This document shows positions 42,408 to 50,646 of a stretch of 64,000 bases of DNA, piece after piece. Below the pieces are notes generated by a model. That model was not told the DNA's origin. It did not search any database and saw nothing but the letters and a program-made list of their open reading frames with translations. A program made the position numbers and the translations under genes. Position 1 is the stretch's first letter. Every line of letters starts with the position of its first letter. This stretch comes from Erythrobacter litoralis HTCC2594 (GTDB lineage Bacteria > Pseudomonadota > Alphaproteobacteria > Sphingomonadales > Sphingomonadaceae): assembly GCF_000013005.1 (NCBI RefSeq), contig NC_007722.1, positions 2,051,501-2,115,500 on the forward strand, written 5' to 3'.

Positions 42408-43468
42408 AGGCGCCGATCCTCTCCGGCCTGTTCGGCGGCAAGGATATCGCCCCGCCGCCCGATATCGAGGCCGCAGCCTTGCGCTCCGACCGCTTCCGGC
42501 TCGAGCGCGAAGGCGACTGGCGGCGGCTCGAGGATATCGTGACGCGGCTGGAGAAAGGCCGCCTGCGCTCGGTCGCCGACGAGGATATCTCCGACCTGCC
42601 CGCGCTGTATCGCACGGCTGCGTCCAGCCTCGCCGTCGCGCGCGAGACCTCGCTCGACAAGGCGACGCTCTCTTACCTCGAAAGCCTCGTCCAGCGCGCC
42701 TGGTATCAGGTCTATGGGCCGAGACGGGGGCTGATCGCGTGGTTGCGGCAATTCTTCACCGGCGGCTGGGCGCGTTCGGTGCGCGAGATCTGGCTCGATG
42801 TCTGTGTCGCACTGGCGGTGATGACGGCCGGGACGATCGCGGGCTGGCTGCTCGTGGCCCAAAACCAGGACTGGTATTACGCGCTGGTGTCCACCGGGCT
42901 GGCCGACACCCGCGTGCCCGGGGCGAGCCGCGAGGCACTGGCGGAGACACTGGCCGTCGAGAACGAGACCGGCGGCCTGTCCGCGTTTGCCGCCTACCTG
43001 TTCTACAACAACGCCAGCGTCTCGATCCTGTGCTTCGCGCTCGGCTTCGCCTTCGGCATCCCGAGCCTGCTGCTGCTCATCCACAACATGGCGATGCTCG
43101 GCGCGCTGATGTGGCTGTTCCACTCGCAAGGCCTGCTGCCCGACCTTTTGGCCTGGCTTGCCGTGCATGGGACAACGGAGATTTTCGCGATCCTGCTGGC
43201 TGGTTCAGCGGGGCTGCATATCGGGCGCAAGATGGCGTTCCCGGGCGTATCGAGCGTGCTTGGCGCAGCCGCAGACGCGGGCAGGCGCACCGCGGCGGTA
43301 ATGGTCGGTGTCATCCTGATGCTGGTGTTTGCCGCGCTGCTGGAGGCCTTCCCGCGCCAGCTGGCAGGTTCCGAAGCGCGCACGATTATCGGCCTGTTCA
43401 TGCTGGTCTTCTGGTGCGCCTATTTCACGCTCTCGGGCCGCGAACGCCGCGCGGGGAGCGAGCCATGA
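42404..43468 (+). CDS. SpoIIM-family (stage II sporulation M-like) membrane protein
   Basis: The 354-residue protein has a soluble N-terminal part of about 125 residues (RLEDIVTRLEKGRLRSVADE) and then five or six membrane helices of the SpoIIM/DUF95 type, with FYNNASVSILCFALGFAFGI and the closing HGTTEIFAILLAGSAGLHIG. The organism does not sporulate as far as this window shows; SpoIIM-like proteins occur widely beside MoxR and RDD genes. The ATG overlaps the DUF58 stop (ATGA). Confidence 0.85.
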   Translation: MKAPILSGLFGGKDIAPPPDIEAAALRSDRFRLEREGDWRRLEDIVTRLEKGRLRSVADEDISDLPALYRTAASSLAVARETSLDKATLSYLESLVQRAWYQVYGPRRGLIAWLRQFFTGGWARSVREIWLDVCVALAVMTAGTIAGWLLVAQNQDWYYALVSTGLADTRVPGASREALAETLAVENETGGLSAFAAYLFYNNASVSILCFALGFAFGIPSLLLLIHNMAMLGALMWLFHSQGLLPDLLAWLAVHGTTEIFAILLAGSAGLHIGRKMAFPGVSSVLGAAADAGRRTAAVMVGVILMLVFAALLEAFPRQLAGSEARTIIGLFMLVFWCAYFTLSGRERRAGSEP

Positions 43469-44364
43469 ATGCTGCTCTGCGCACCCATGACAGCGTGCTC
43501 AAGCGCCGCCGCGAGCTGACCACGCCGGAAGGCATTGCCCTCCCCATCACGCTCGCCACGCGCGGGTCGCGCTTCGTGGCTCTGGTCATCGATTTCGTCA
43601 TCCTCGGGATCAGCTTTCTGCTCCTGCTATTCGGTGCGATCTGGCTCGGCATGAGCCTGGAGGAAGTTGGCGAGCAAGCGCGAGGGGCCGCCGAGTTCCT
43701 GTTCGTCGCCTTCATGCTGATGCTGTTCCTGCTGCTGAATGGCTATTTCACCTTCTTCGAGATGGGCCCGCGCGGGGCGACGCCGGGCAAGCGCCTGATG
43801 AAGATCCGGGTCGCGTCGCGCGATGGCGGGCGGCTTACGCCCGAAGCGGTGATCGCGCGCAACCTGCTCAGGCAGATCGAGATCTTCCTGCCCCTGTCCT
43901 TTCTCAGCGCGGCGGGCAGCGGGGACAGCGGTCTCGGCTATACCGCAGGGGCGATCTGGTTCCTGATCTTCATGCTGTTCCCCTTCTTCAACCGGGACAA
44001 TCTGCGCGCGGGGGACGTCATCGCGGGCACATGGGTATTGGAAGCACCGCGGATCGAGCTCGCCCATGCGATGTCGGTGACCGGGATGGATACGCCCGAA
44101 CCGGCGAGCCAGTATCGCTTCGGCGAGGCCGAACTGGCGGTCTATGGCGAGCACGAGCTCAAGACGCTGGAGGATGTATTGCGGCGCGGCGACCAGCAGG
44201 CGATGGAAGCCGTCCAGCAAGCGATTTGCCGCAAGATCGGCTGGGAAGGGGGCGCGGGCTACGAGCGCGAATTCCTCGAAGCCTTTTACCAGGCCCTGCG
44301 CGCCAAGCTCGAAGGCGAGATGCGTTTCGGCAAGCGCAAGCGCGACAAGTTCGACCCCGCCTGA
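43465..44364 (+). CDS. RDD-family membrane protein
   Basis: The 299-residue protein has the RDD core: ATRGSRFVALVIDFVILGI, FFEMGPRGATPGKRLMKIRV and FFNRDNLRAGDVIAGTWVL, with four membrane helices. A 110-residue soluble C-terminal addition (AELAVYGEHELKTLEDVLRR onward, ending in basic KRKRDKFDPA) is not part of the RDD domain. The role is unknown; a transport or scaffold function has been proposed for some RDD proteins. Last gene of the six-gene operon. Confidence 0.85.
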   Translation: MNAALRTHDSVLKRRRELTTPEGIALPITLATRGSRFVALVIDFVILGISFLLLLFGAIWLGMSLEEVGEQARGAAEFLFVAFMLMLFLLLNGYFTFFEMGPRGATPGKRLMKIRVASRDGGRLTPEAVIARNLLRQIEIFLPLSFLSAAGSGDSGLGYTAGAIWFLIFMLFPFFNRDNLRAGDVIAGTWVLEAPRIELAHAMSVTGMDTPEPASQYRFGEAELAVYGEHELKTLEDVLRRGDQQAMEAVQQAICRKIGWEGGAGYEREFLEAFYQALRAKLEGEMRFGKRKRDKFDPA

Positions 44365-44415
44365 TTGCCGGAAAGGCGAAATTTGCGTATTAAGCGCGGC
44401 AAGGAGAGAACGCGC

Positions 44416-45330
44416 GTGAAGCAAGCCCCTGAAATCTATGATTACCTCTCGCGCGAGGACATCGCCGCGTTTAGTGAGAAATCAGATGCGCGCGCCTTCC
44501 TGACGCTGTCGGTGCAGCTGGCGCTTTTCGCAGCCGCTTTCGCGCTGGCGATCCTATGGCCCAACCCTTTCACCATCGTGCTAGCCATCCTGCTGCTGGG
44601 CGGACGTATCCAGGCCTTCGGCGTAATGACCCACGATTGCGCGCATGGCGCTTTTTTCAAGTCGCCGTGGCTCAACCAGTTCGTTGGCAAGTGGATTGTC
44701 GGCGCGGCGGGGCATGTCCCGCTGGAAGCCTATCGTCGCTATCACCTGGACCACCATCGGTATGCCGGGACGCCCGACGATCCCGACAAGTGGATGGTCA
44801 AGAATTATCCCGTCACCAGGTCCAGCCTGAAGCGCAAGTTCATCCGCGACCTGACCGGGCAGACCGGCTTCCGCGACCTCGTGCGCGAGTTCAAGACCTT
44901 CACTTGGGAAGGCAATGGGCCGACGCTGGTCTTTCACTTGGTGCTTACCGGGACGCTGACCGCGCTTGGCGCGCCATGGGCCTACCTGCTGTTCTGGGCC
45001 GCGCGGCTGCTCGTCTATCCCGCGATCCATCGCCTGCGGCAAATCAGCGAGCATGGCGTGGTGCCCGACCGCGATGTGCTGGACGCGCGGCTCAATACCG
45101 GGACGACGATCCCGCGCTGGTGGGAGAGGCTCTTCATCGCGCCGTGCAATGTGAACTACCACCTAGAGCATCACATTTTCGCGGCCGTGCCGCCTTACCG
45201 GCTACCTGCGCTTCACCGCACGCTGGTCGAGCGCGGCTATTACAAGCACCACGATTGCATCGCGCATGGATTCGGCGATGTTATCCGCCGCGCAACCCGC
45301 CCGGACGAGGTTACCCCGATCGCGGCCTGA
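44416..45330 (+). CDS. Membrane fatty acid desaturase
   Basis: The 304-residue protein has the three histidine boxes HDCAH, HLDHHR and HLEHH, two membrane helix pairs, and the NVNYHLEHHIFAAVPPYRLP segment of acyl-lipid desaturases that act near the methyl or carboxyl end. It should introduce a double bond into membrane fatty acids with di-iron and oxygen. The start is GTG 44416 with AAGGAGAG upstream; an ATG at 44365 is less likely. It is convergent with the peptidase gene, ten bases away. Confidence 0.88.
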   Translation: MKQAPEIYDYLSREDIAAFSEKSDARAFLTLSVQLALFAAAFALAILWPNPFTIVLAILLLGGRIQAFGVMTHDCAHGAFFKSPWLNQFVGKWIVGAAGHVPLEAYRRYHLDHHRYAGTPDDPDKWMVKNYPVTRSSLKRKFIRDLTGQTGFRDLVREFKTFTWEGNGPTLVFHLVLTGTLTALGAPWAYLLFWAARLLVYPAIHRLRQISEHGVVPDRDVLDARLNTGTTIPRWWERLFIAPCNVNYHLEHHIFAAVPPYRLPALHRTLVERGYYKHHDCIAHGFGDVIRRATRPDEVTPIAA

Positions 45331-45340
45331 GCGCCCGGCC

Positions 45341-46453
45341 CTATTCGTCGCCGTAAATCGCCACTTCGTTGACGCCGGCGCTGGTGGCGCGGCCGCGATA
45401 CATGCCAGGCGTATTGAAGCTGAAGACCGCCGGGCCGAAGGGCGAGACGACGATAACGCCGCCGGTGCCGCCCAGGTCCTTCACGTCGGCCATCACTTCG
45501 TCGGCAACCGCCTGGACGTCGCTCTGCTCCAGCCACATCTCGCTGGCGTGAACCATGAAGGTGGGGTTGCCGTCATCGTCTAGCGGCACCGAAGCCTGTG
45601 CCTCGTCCAGCATCGTGCGCCACTTATGCTTCAGGCCGGTGCAGATCGAGTAACCGACCACCGCTCGGATGAAATACTCGCCCTGCCCGGTCGCCGAGAC
45701 CGCGCAATCGCGATTGTCGGCATAGGTGCCCGCGCCGAGCACCGGCACATCCCCGATGCGGCCCCAGCGCTTGCCGGTGAGCCCGCCGGTCGAGGTCCCC
45801 GCCACCATGTTCCCATCAAGATCCAGCGCGACCGCGCCGACCGTACCGAACTTGGTATCGACATCGAGTGAAGAAAGCTGGCGCGCCTTGAGCCGCTCCA
45901 GCGCTTCGCGCCGCGCTTCGGTGGCGAACCATTCCGGCGGGGCGGTTTCAAGCCCGCGCTCTCCGGCGAATTCCTCTGCTCCCGCGCCGCTCAGGAAGAC
46001 GTGCCGACCGTCCTTCATCACCTCGCGTGCGAGCAGGATCGGGTTCTTGATCGCCTTGACGCCGGTTACGGCCCCGGCGCTGCGATCCTTGCCGTCCATC
46101 AGCGCGGCGTCGAGCTCGTTCTCGCCTTCCCAGGTGAAGACCGCGCCGCGCCCTGCGTTGAACTTGGGATCGTCCTCCAGCAGCACGATCGCCGCCAGCA
46201 CCGCGTCCATTGCGCTGCCACCGTTTTTGAGGATGTCCGACCCGGCATCGAGCGCCTGCTGCAGCGCTGCGCGATATTCGGCATCCTGTTCCGGCGTCAT
46301 GTTCTCGCGCGCGATCGTACCCGCCCCGCCGTGGATGGCGAAGGACCATCGCGGCTCCATCGGCTCATAATCGTCCTGCGCCAGCAGTGGAGCGGCAAAA
46401 AACAGGGATATAGCTGTCGAAACAGCGGTGAGCGTGTGTTTGATGCGATTCAT
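45341..46453 (-). CDS. Isoaspartyl peptidase / L-asparaginase, exported
   Basis: The 370-residue Ntn hydrolase has a signal peptide (AVSTAISLFFAAPLLAQ) and then the family start WSFAIHGGAGTIARENM. The autocatalytic cut falls before Thr204 in KFGTVGAVALDLDG, with GNMVAGTSTGGLTGK and GQGEYFIRAVVG forming the active site. It removes isoaspartyl dipeptides or hydrolyses asparagine; export points to the periplasm. The ATG at 46453 starts the signal peptide; an ATG at 46480 adds nine residues. Confidence 0.92.
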   Translation of the reverse strand: MNRIKHTLTAVSTAISLFFAAPLLAQDDYEPMEPRWSFAIHGGAGTIARENMTPEQDAEYRAALQQALDAGSDILKNGGSAMDAVLAAIVLLEDDPKFNAGRGAVFTWEGENELDAALMDGKDRSAGAVTGVKAIKNPILLAREVMKDGRHVFLSGAGAEEFAGERGLETAPPEWFATEARREALERLKARQLSSLDVDTKFGTVGAVALDLDGNMVAGTSTGGLTGKRWGRIGDVPVLGAGTYADNRDCAVSATGQGEYFIRAVVGYSICTGLKHKWRTMLDEAQASVPLDDDGNPTFMVHASEMWLEQSDVQAVADEVMADVKDLGGTGGVIVVSPFGPAVFSFNTPGMYRGRATSAGVNEVAIYGDE

Positions 46454-46579
46454 GGCAGCAGTGATAGCATTCGCCTGCACTGGCGCCAGCGTTTATCCAC
46501 TGCGCGACAATTGCCGCTTGGGAACTGCAAGACCCCTGTGGTATCCGTTACTTTCAACATCATAACAGGGGAGCTTGTG

Positions 46580-47788
46580 ATGCGAATAGGCGATTACCGT
46601 TTCGATCAGGGACTGGCGATGGAATTGGCAGAGAAGCTGGTTATAGCGCTGGTCATACTCGCAGTCACATGGGCCTTGGCCAAGGCGGCGAAATGGGCGT
46701 TTGCCAAACTGGTCAACGCCGTACCGCTGTTGCAGCGCGACACTGCGAGTGGACGGTCCGTGGGGGAAGCGGTCGGCAAAATCGTGTCGTTGTTGATCTG
46801 GTTGTTCGGCCTGCTTGCCGTCCTGCAAGTGCTGGGCCTCGGTTCAGTGGCCGGGCCGATCAACGAATTGCTCAACAACATCATGGACTTCATACCCAAC
46901 CTGGTGGGTGCCGGCCTGATTTTCTTCATCGGCGTCATGGTGGCAGGCATCGTGCGCGATATCGTTACGACAACGCTGCAAACGGTCGATTTCGACAAAT
47001 GGGCCAACAAGGGCGGCGTCGACACGATGACCGGGAATGCAACGATCAGCAAGACGATCGGCTTGATCGTCTACGTGTTGATCATCATTCCGGTGTCCAT
47101 CCTGGCGCTGGAAGCCCTGAACCTCGAAAGCGTTTCGGAACCTGCCAGCAACATGCTTCGCATGATCCTGGGCGCCATACCGAACATCATCGCAGCGGCC
47201 TTGCTGCTCGGTATCGGCTATCTCGTCAGCCGCTTTCTGGTGCAGGTGCTCAAGGAAGTCCTGCCGGGCCTCGGCGTGGATCGTTCGCTGGAATCGGCCG
47301 GAGTTCTGCCCGCAGGCACGACCCCTTCGGCCGTCATCGCGCGGATCGTGCAGATCGCGATCATCATCGCTTTCGCGATCATGGCGACGCGCGCGCTGAA
47401 TTTCCCCGAGATCACGCTGATGCTCAGTGAAATTCTGGCATTGGGCGGCCAGGTCGTCTTCGGCGCGGTGGTTATCGGCTTCGGCTTCCTGATCGCCAAT
47501 GTGCTGGCTCGCATCGTCGCTGGCGACGCCGGGTCGTCCACCGCGGCAACGGTCATCCGCTGGGCGACAATGATCCTCTTCACCTTCATGGGCCTCACCT
47601 TCATGGGCGTCGGCGAGGAGATCGTGCAGCTCGCCTTCGGATCGCTTGTCATCGGCGGTGCCGTTGCCGCCGCGCTGGCCTTCGGGATCGGCGGCCGCGA
47701 TTGGGCCGGGCGCAAGCTCGAGGAGTGGGACGGGCGGACCGGTACCGGCGCGGGCAAGGACAACGATCCGCTGCCACCGGGCGCTTAA
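46580..47788 (+). CDS. MscS/CmpX-like mechanosensitive-channel-family membrane protein
   Basis: The 402-residue protein is strongly hydrophobic, with repeated 'conserved TM helix' units: ELLNNIMDFIPNLVGAGLIF, then ILGAIPNIIAAALLLGIGY and LGGQVVFGAVVIGFGFLIAN. That layout fits the CmpX type, which lacks the classical MscS beta domain. The tail (AGRKLEEWDGRTG) is short and polar. It may help osmotic or envelope-stress release, but channel activity is not shown. The ATG at 46580 has GGGGAG upstream; the longer open frame is spurious. Confidence 0.8.
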   Translation: MRIGDYRFDQGLAMELAEKLVIALVILAVTWALAKAAKWAFAKLVNAVPLLQRDTASGRSVGEAVGKIVSLLIWLFGLLAVLQVLGLGSVAGPINELLNNIMDFIPNLVGAGLIFFIGVMVAGIVRDIVTTTLQTVDFDKWANKGGVDTMTGNATISKTIGLIVYVLIIIPVSILALEALNLESVSEPASNMLRMILGAIPNIIAAALLLGIGYLVSRFLVQVLKEVLPGLGVDRSLESAGVLPAGTTPSAVIARIVQIAIIIAFAIMATRALNFPEITLMLSEILALGGQVVFGAVVIGFGFLIANVLARIVAGDAGSSTAATVIRWATMILFTFMGLTFMGVGEEIVQLAFGSLVIGGAVAAALAFGIGGRDWAGRKLEEWDGRTGTGAGKDNDPLPPGA

Positions 47789-47815
47789 GCCTTCATAGCG
47801 AAGCACAAACACGTT

Positions 47816-47847
47816 ACGGGGCGCAGGGTCATGATCCTGCGCCCCGT
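47816..47847 (+). terminator. Perfect 12-bp hairpin whose loop carries the GNAT start codon
   Basis: ACGGGGCGCAGG (47816-47827) pairs perfectly with CCTGCGCCCCGT (47836-47847), followed by TTTCC. It lies 28 bases after the channel gene and could end that transcript. The 8-base loop contains the ATG (47831) of the next gene, and the upstream arm holds the only purine-rich ribosome site. Confidence 0.6.
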
Positions 47848-48397
47848 TTCCTTGGACGATGTTCCTGCCTTGGCGAAATTGGGGCGCGAGAGCTTCGTCG
47901 CGGCTTTCGGCCATCTCTACTCCGCGAGCGACCTCAACGATTTTCTCGAGATGGTCTATTCCGATCACGCCGTGCGCCAGGAAGTCGAAGGCCCGGAATG
48001 CATCCATCAGGTGGCCGACGATGGCGAGCGAATGCTGGGCTATGTCAAACTGCGCGCCCCAAGCTGGTATGCCGAAGACTCGCCAAGCGATGTGATTAAC
48101 CCGATCGCGCTGGGCCAGCTTTACACCCAGCCGGACCAGACCGGCCGCGGGATCGGCGCGGCGCTGATGGAATGGGCCATTGCCGAAGCCCGCGCGCGCG
48201 GCCATGATGCCATCCAGCTATCGGTATGGAGCGAGAATGTCGCCGGCCAGCGTTTCTACCAGCGCTACGGCTTCGCAAAGGTCGCCGATATCGATTTCTA
48301 CGTCGGAGAACATCGGGACGAAGAATTCCTGTACGAACTACGATTGGGTCGAGCGCGTCGCCCCCGGCGGCCCGCCAAGAGGGAGAGACGACCATGA
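47831..48397 (+). CDS. GNAT-family N-acetyltransferase
   Basis: The 188-residue protein starts MILRPVSLDDVPALAKLG and has motif A as LGQLYTQPDQTGRGIGAALM, then the end phrase NVAGQRFYQRYGF. The layout is that of small-molecule or protein acetyltransferases of the RimI/YhhY breadth; the substrate is unknown. The start codon lies in the loop of a stable hairpin, so initiation may depend on RNA unfolding. The stop overlaps the SDR gene (ATGA). The basic tail RARRPRRPAKRERRP is unusual. Confidence 0.87.
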   Translation: MILRPVSLDDVPALAKLGRESFVAAFGHLYSASDLNDFLEMVYSDHAVRQEVEGPECIHQVADDGERMLGYVKLRAPSWYAEDSPSDVINPIALGQLYTQPDQTGRGIGAALMEWAIAEARARGHDAIQLSVWSENVAGQRFYQRYGFAKVADIDFYVGEHRDEEFLYELRLGRARRPRRPAKRERRP

Positions 48398-49368
48398 GCG
48401 AATTCGGTTTCAAGAGTACTGCCGACGACGTGCTGGCTGACAAGGACCTGAGCGGGAAGACCGCCTTCATCACCGGCGGCTATTCCGGCCTCGGGCAGGA
48501 AACAGCACGCGCGATGGCGGCCAAGGGTGCCCATGTCATCATCGCCGGGCGCGATATGGAAAAAGCCAACGCCGCCGCAGAGGAAATTCGCGGGCAGGTA
48601 GAGGGCGCGCAGGTGGATACCATCCAATGCGATCTCGCCTCGCTGGATTCCGTCCGGGCGTGCGGCGCCGAAGCACGCGAGCGGTTCGACAGCATCGACC
48701 TGCTGATCAACAATGCCGGGGTCATGGCCTGTCCGCAAAACGAGACCGCCGATGGTTTCGAAATGCAGTTCGGCACCAACCATCTCGGCCATTTCCTGCT
48801 GACCAAAGAACTGATGCCGCTCGTGGAAAAGGGCGCGGGCGAAGGCGATGGCGCGCGCATCGTCAACCTTTCCAGCCGCGGCCACCACATCGACGACGTC
48901 CATCTGGACGACCCGAATTTCGAGAATCGCGAATACCAGAAATGGGCGAGCTACGGCCAGTCGAAGACCGCCAATATCCTGTTCAGCGTCGGGCTGGAGA
49001 ACCGCTTCGGACATAAGGGGATCACGTCGATCGCGGTCCATCCAGGCGGGATCCAGACCAATCTGGGCCGGCATATGACCGACGAAGACAGGGTCTGGAT
49101 GCGCAAGCGGATGAAGGCGGACAGCGACGAGGAGATGGCCAAGGCGTTCAAGTCGATCCCGCAAGGCGCCGCCACCACCTGCTATGCCGCGACGGAACAG
49201 AGCCTGCAGGGCCACGGCGGGGTCTATTGCGAGGATTGTCACGTTGCCGAGGTCGATGACGAAAGCAGCGACGGCGGTGTGAGAAGCTATGCCGTCGATC
49301 CTGCCCGCGCTGATGCGCTGTGGGCGCTATCCGAAAAGATGGTCGGCGAAAGCTTCGACAACCCCTGA
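48394..49368 (+). CDS. Short-chain dehydrogenase/reductase (retinol-dehydrogenase-like)
   Basis: The 324-residue SDR has a Rossmann motif TAFITGGYSGLGQETARAM, NNAG, catalytic Ser in VNLSSRG, and Tyr-x3-Lys in YGQSKTANILF. It uses NADP(H) or NAD(H) to oxidise or reduce alcohols/ketones; the substrate is unknown. Length and the QTNLGRHM region put it with the longer WWOX/retinol-dehydrogenase-like SDRs. It is coupled to the GNAT gene and lies just upstream of the ECF promoter. Confidence 0.88.
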   Translation: MSEFGFKSTADDVLADKDLSGKTAFITGGYSGLGQETARAMAAKGAHVIIAGRDMEKANAAAEEIRGQVEGAQVDTIQCDLASLDSVRACGAEARERFDSIDLLINNAGVMACPQNETADGFEMQFGTNHLGHFLLTKELMPLVEKGAGEGDGARIVNLSSRGHHIDDVHLDDPNFENREYQKWASYGQSKTANILFSVGLENRFGHKGITSIAVHPGGIQTNLGRHMTDEDRVWMRKRMKADSDEEMAKAFKSIPQGAATTCYAATEQSLQGHGGVYCEDCHVAEVDDESSDGGVRSYAVDPARADALWALSEKMVGESFDNP

Positions 49369-49401
49369 TGGCTAGGCGCTGACGAAAAATTCTGCCGCCA
49401 T

Positions 49402-49427
49402 GTAACCGCCGGAGCCCTGGCCGCGAA
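49402..49427 (+). promoter_or_regulatory. Likely self-controlled ECF promoter (GTAACC-N16-CGAA)
   Basis: GTAACC at 49402-49407, 16 bases, then CGAA at 49424-49427. This is the motif I recall for promoters of Caulobacter sigma-F, which is paired with NrsF as here. It lies 36 bases before the sigma-factor ATG and predicts autoregulation. Confidence 0.7.
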
Positions 49428-49462
49428 AAGCCGTGCGACACCTGCCAAGGGGAGCGAAGCAG

Positions 49463-49993
49463 ATGATTGCGGACGAGGCCACACTGGCGCAGCTGATGCG
49501 CCAATCACAGGGAGGCGACAAGCGCGCCTATACTGTGCTGCTGGACGAAGCCGCCAATTGGCTGTCGCGCTATTATTCGCGCCGTGTGCCGCCGCATCAG
49601 CAGGACGATCTCGTCCAGGAAGTGCTGATGGCGGTCCACAACAAGCGCGACACCTGGGATGCGAGCCGCGCATTCCTCCCCTGGCTGGCGGCGATCGCGC
49701 GCTATCGGTGGGTCGACCATCTGCGCAAGGTCTACCGCACGGAAGCCGACCAGTTGGAAGACTGGGACGCGCCCGAGGAAAGCAGCGAAGAAGCGGTGCT
49801 CGCACGGCTGAGCCTGGAGCGCCTCTTCGTCAAGCTGCCCGAAAAACAGGCGGAAGTCATCGAGATGGTCAAGATCGAAGGTCTGAGCATCAAGGAAGCC
49901 TCCGCAAAATCCGGCCAGAGCGAGAGCCTGGTCAAAGTGAACATCCATCGCGGGCTGAAGAAACTCGGCACCCTGATCGAAAAGGCAGAATGA
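49463..49993 (+). CDS. ECF sigma factor (SigF/NrsF-type)
   Basis: The 176-residue ECF sigma factor has region 2 (PHQQDDLVQEVLMAVHNKRD, ARYRWVDHLRKVY) and region 4 (LPEKQAEVIEMVKIEGLSIK, ASAKSGQSESLVKVNIHRGL). The ATG at 49463 has GGGGAG upstream; an ATG at 49433 is in frame but lies in the promoter leader. It is coupled by ATGA to an NrsF-type anti-sigma gene, so it should be held at the membrane until a stress (heavy metal or redox in Caulobacter) acts on that partner. Confidence 0.92.
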   Translation: MIADEATLAQLMRQSQGGDKRAYTVLLDEAANWLSRYYSRRVPPHQQDDLVQEVLMAVHNKRDTWDASRAFLPWLAAIARYRWVDHLRKVYRTEADQLEDWDAPEESSEEAVLARLSLERLFVKLPEKQAEVIEMVKIEGLSIKEASAKSGQSESLVKVNIHRGLKKLGTLIEKAE

Positions 49994-50637
49994 AGATGAA
50001 CCGGCCCAATGCTGCACTGATCGCAGAACTGACCGAAGACCTGCAGCCCGTGCGCGCCATGAAGGCGCGCGACGGTTTGCTGCTCGCCGCGCTGGCGGGC
50101 GCGATTACCGTGCTTGCCGTCTGGCTCGCCGCAGACCTGTGGGAAGGTATCGCGCATGGCGAGGCTTCGGCGTTCTTCTTCGTGACCAACGGCCTGCTGC
50201 TGGTGCTTGGCCTCGCCGCCGTGACCGCTACGGTGGCGCTTGCCAGTCCTTCGGTCGGCAATCGCCAGGATGCACCCAGATGGGCGCTGGCTATGGTTGC
50301 GATCCTGCCCTTCACCGCCGTCGCAACCGTCTTCGCTGCGGGCTCCGGCCCGGCGGCGCTGGTCGATCCCTACAGCCTGCACTGTCTCACCGCCGCCACG
50401 GGAGCTTCGGCGCTGACTTTCGTCGCACTGACCTATTGGTTGCGGCGCGGGGCTCCGGTGTCTGTCGAGACCGCTGGCTTCTTCGCCGGGATCGCGTCGG
50501 GCGCGATCGGCAGCTTTGCCTACGGCCTTTCCTGCCCGATCGACGGCGTCGCCCATCTCGGCCTGTGGCATGTCCTCCCCGTCGCCATCGCCGGACTGAT
50601 CGGCCGCACTGTTTTGCCCCCCCTCATCCGGTGGTGA
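49990..50637 (+). CDS. NrsF (DUF1109) membrane anti-sigma factor
   Basis: The 215-residue protein has a short cytoplasmic start (about 1-25, RPNAALIAELTEDLQPVRAM) and six membrane helices, as in DUF1109/NrsF. Two cysteines, Cys132 (YSLHCLTAA) and Cys182 (YGLSCPIDG), sit at the places of the paired cysteines reported to matter for signal sensing in Caulobacter NrsF. It should bind and silence the sigma factor encoded just before it. Overlapping ATGA start. Confidence 0.92.
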   Translation: MKMNRPNAALIAELTEDLQPVRAMKARDGLLLAALAGAITVLAVWLAADLWEGIAHGEASAFFFVTNGLLLVLGLAAVTATVALASPSVGNRQDAPRWALAMVAILPFTAVATVFAAGSGPAALVDPYSLHCLTAATGASALTFVALTYWLRRGAPVSVETAGFFAGIASGAIGSFAYGLSCPIDGVAHLGLWHVLPVAIAGLIGRTVLPPLIRW

Positions 50638-50646
50638 GGCGGGCGG

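Noticed and set aside
46511..46540. EcfG promoter upstream of the channel gene
   Set aside because: GGAAC and CGTT are present but 20 bases apart, too far for the 16-17 base spacer.
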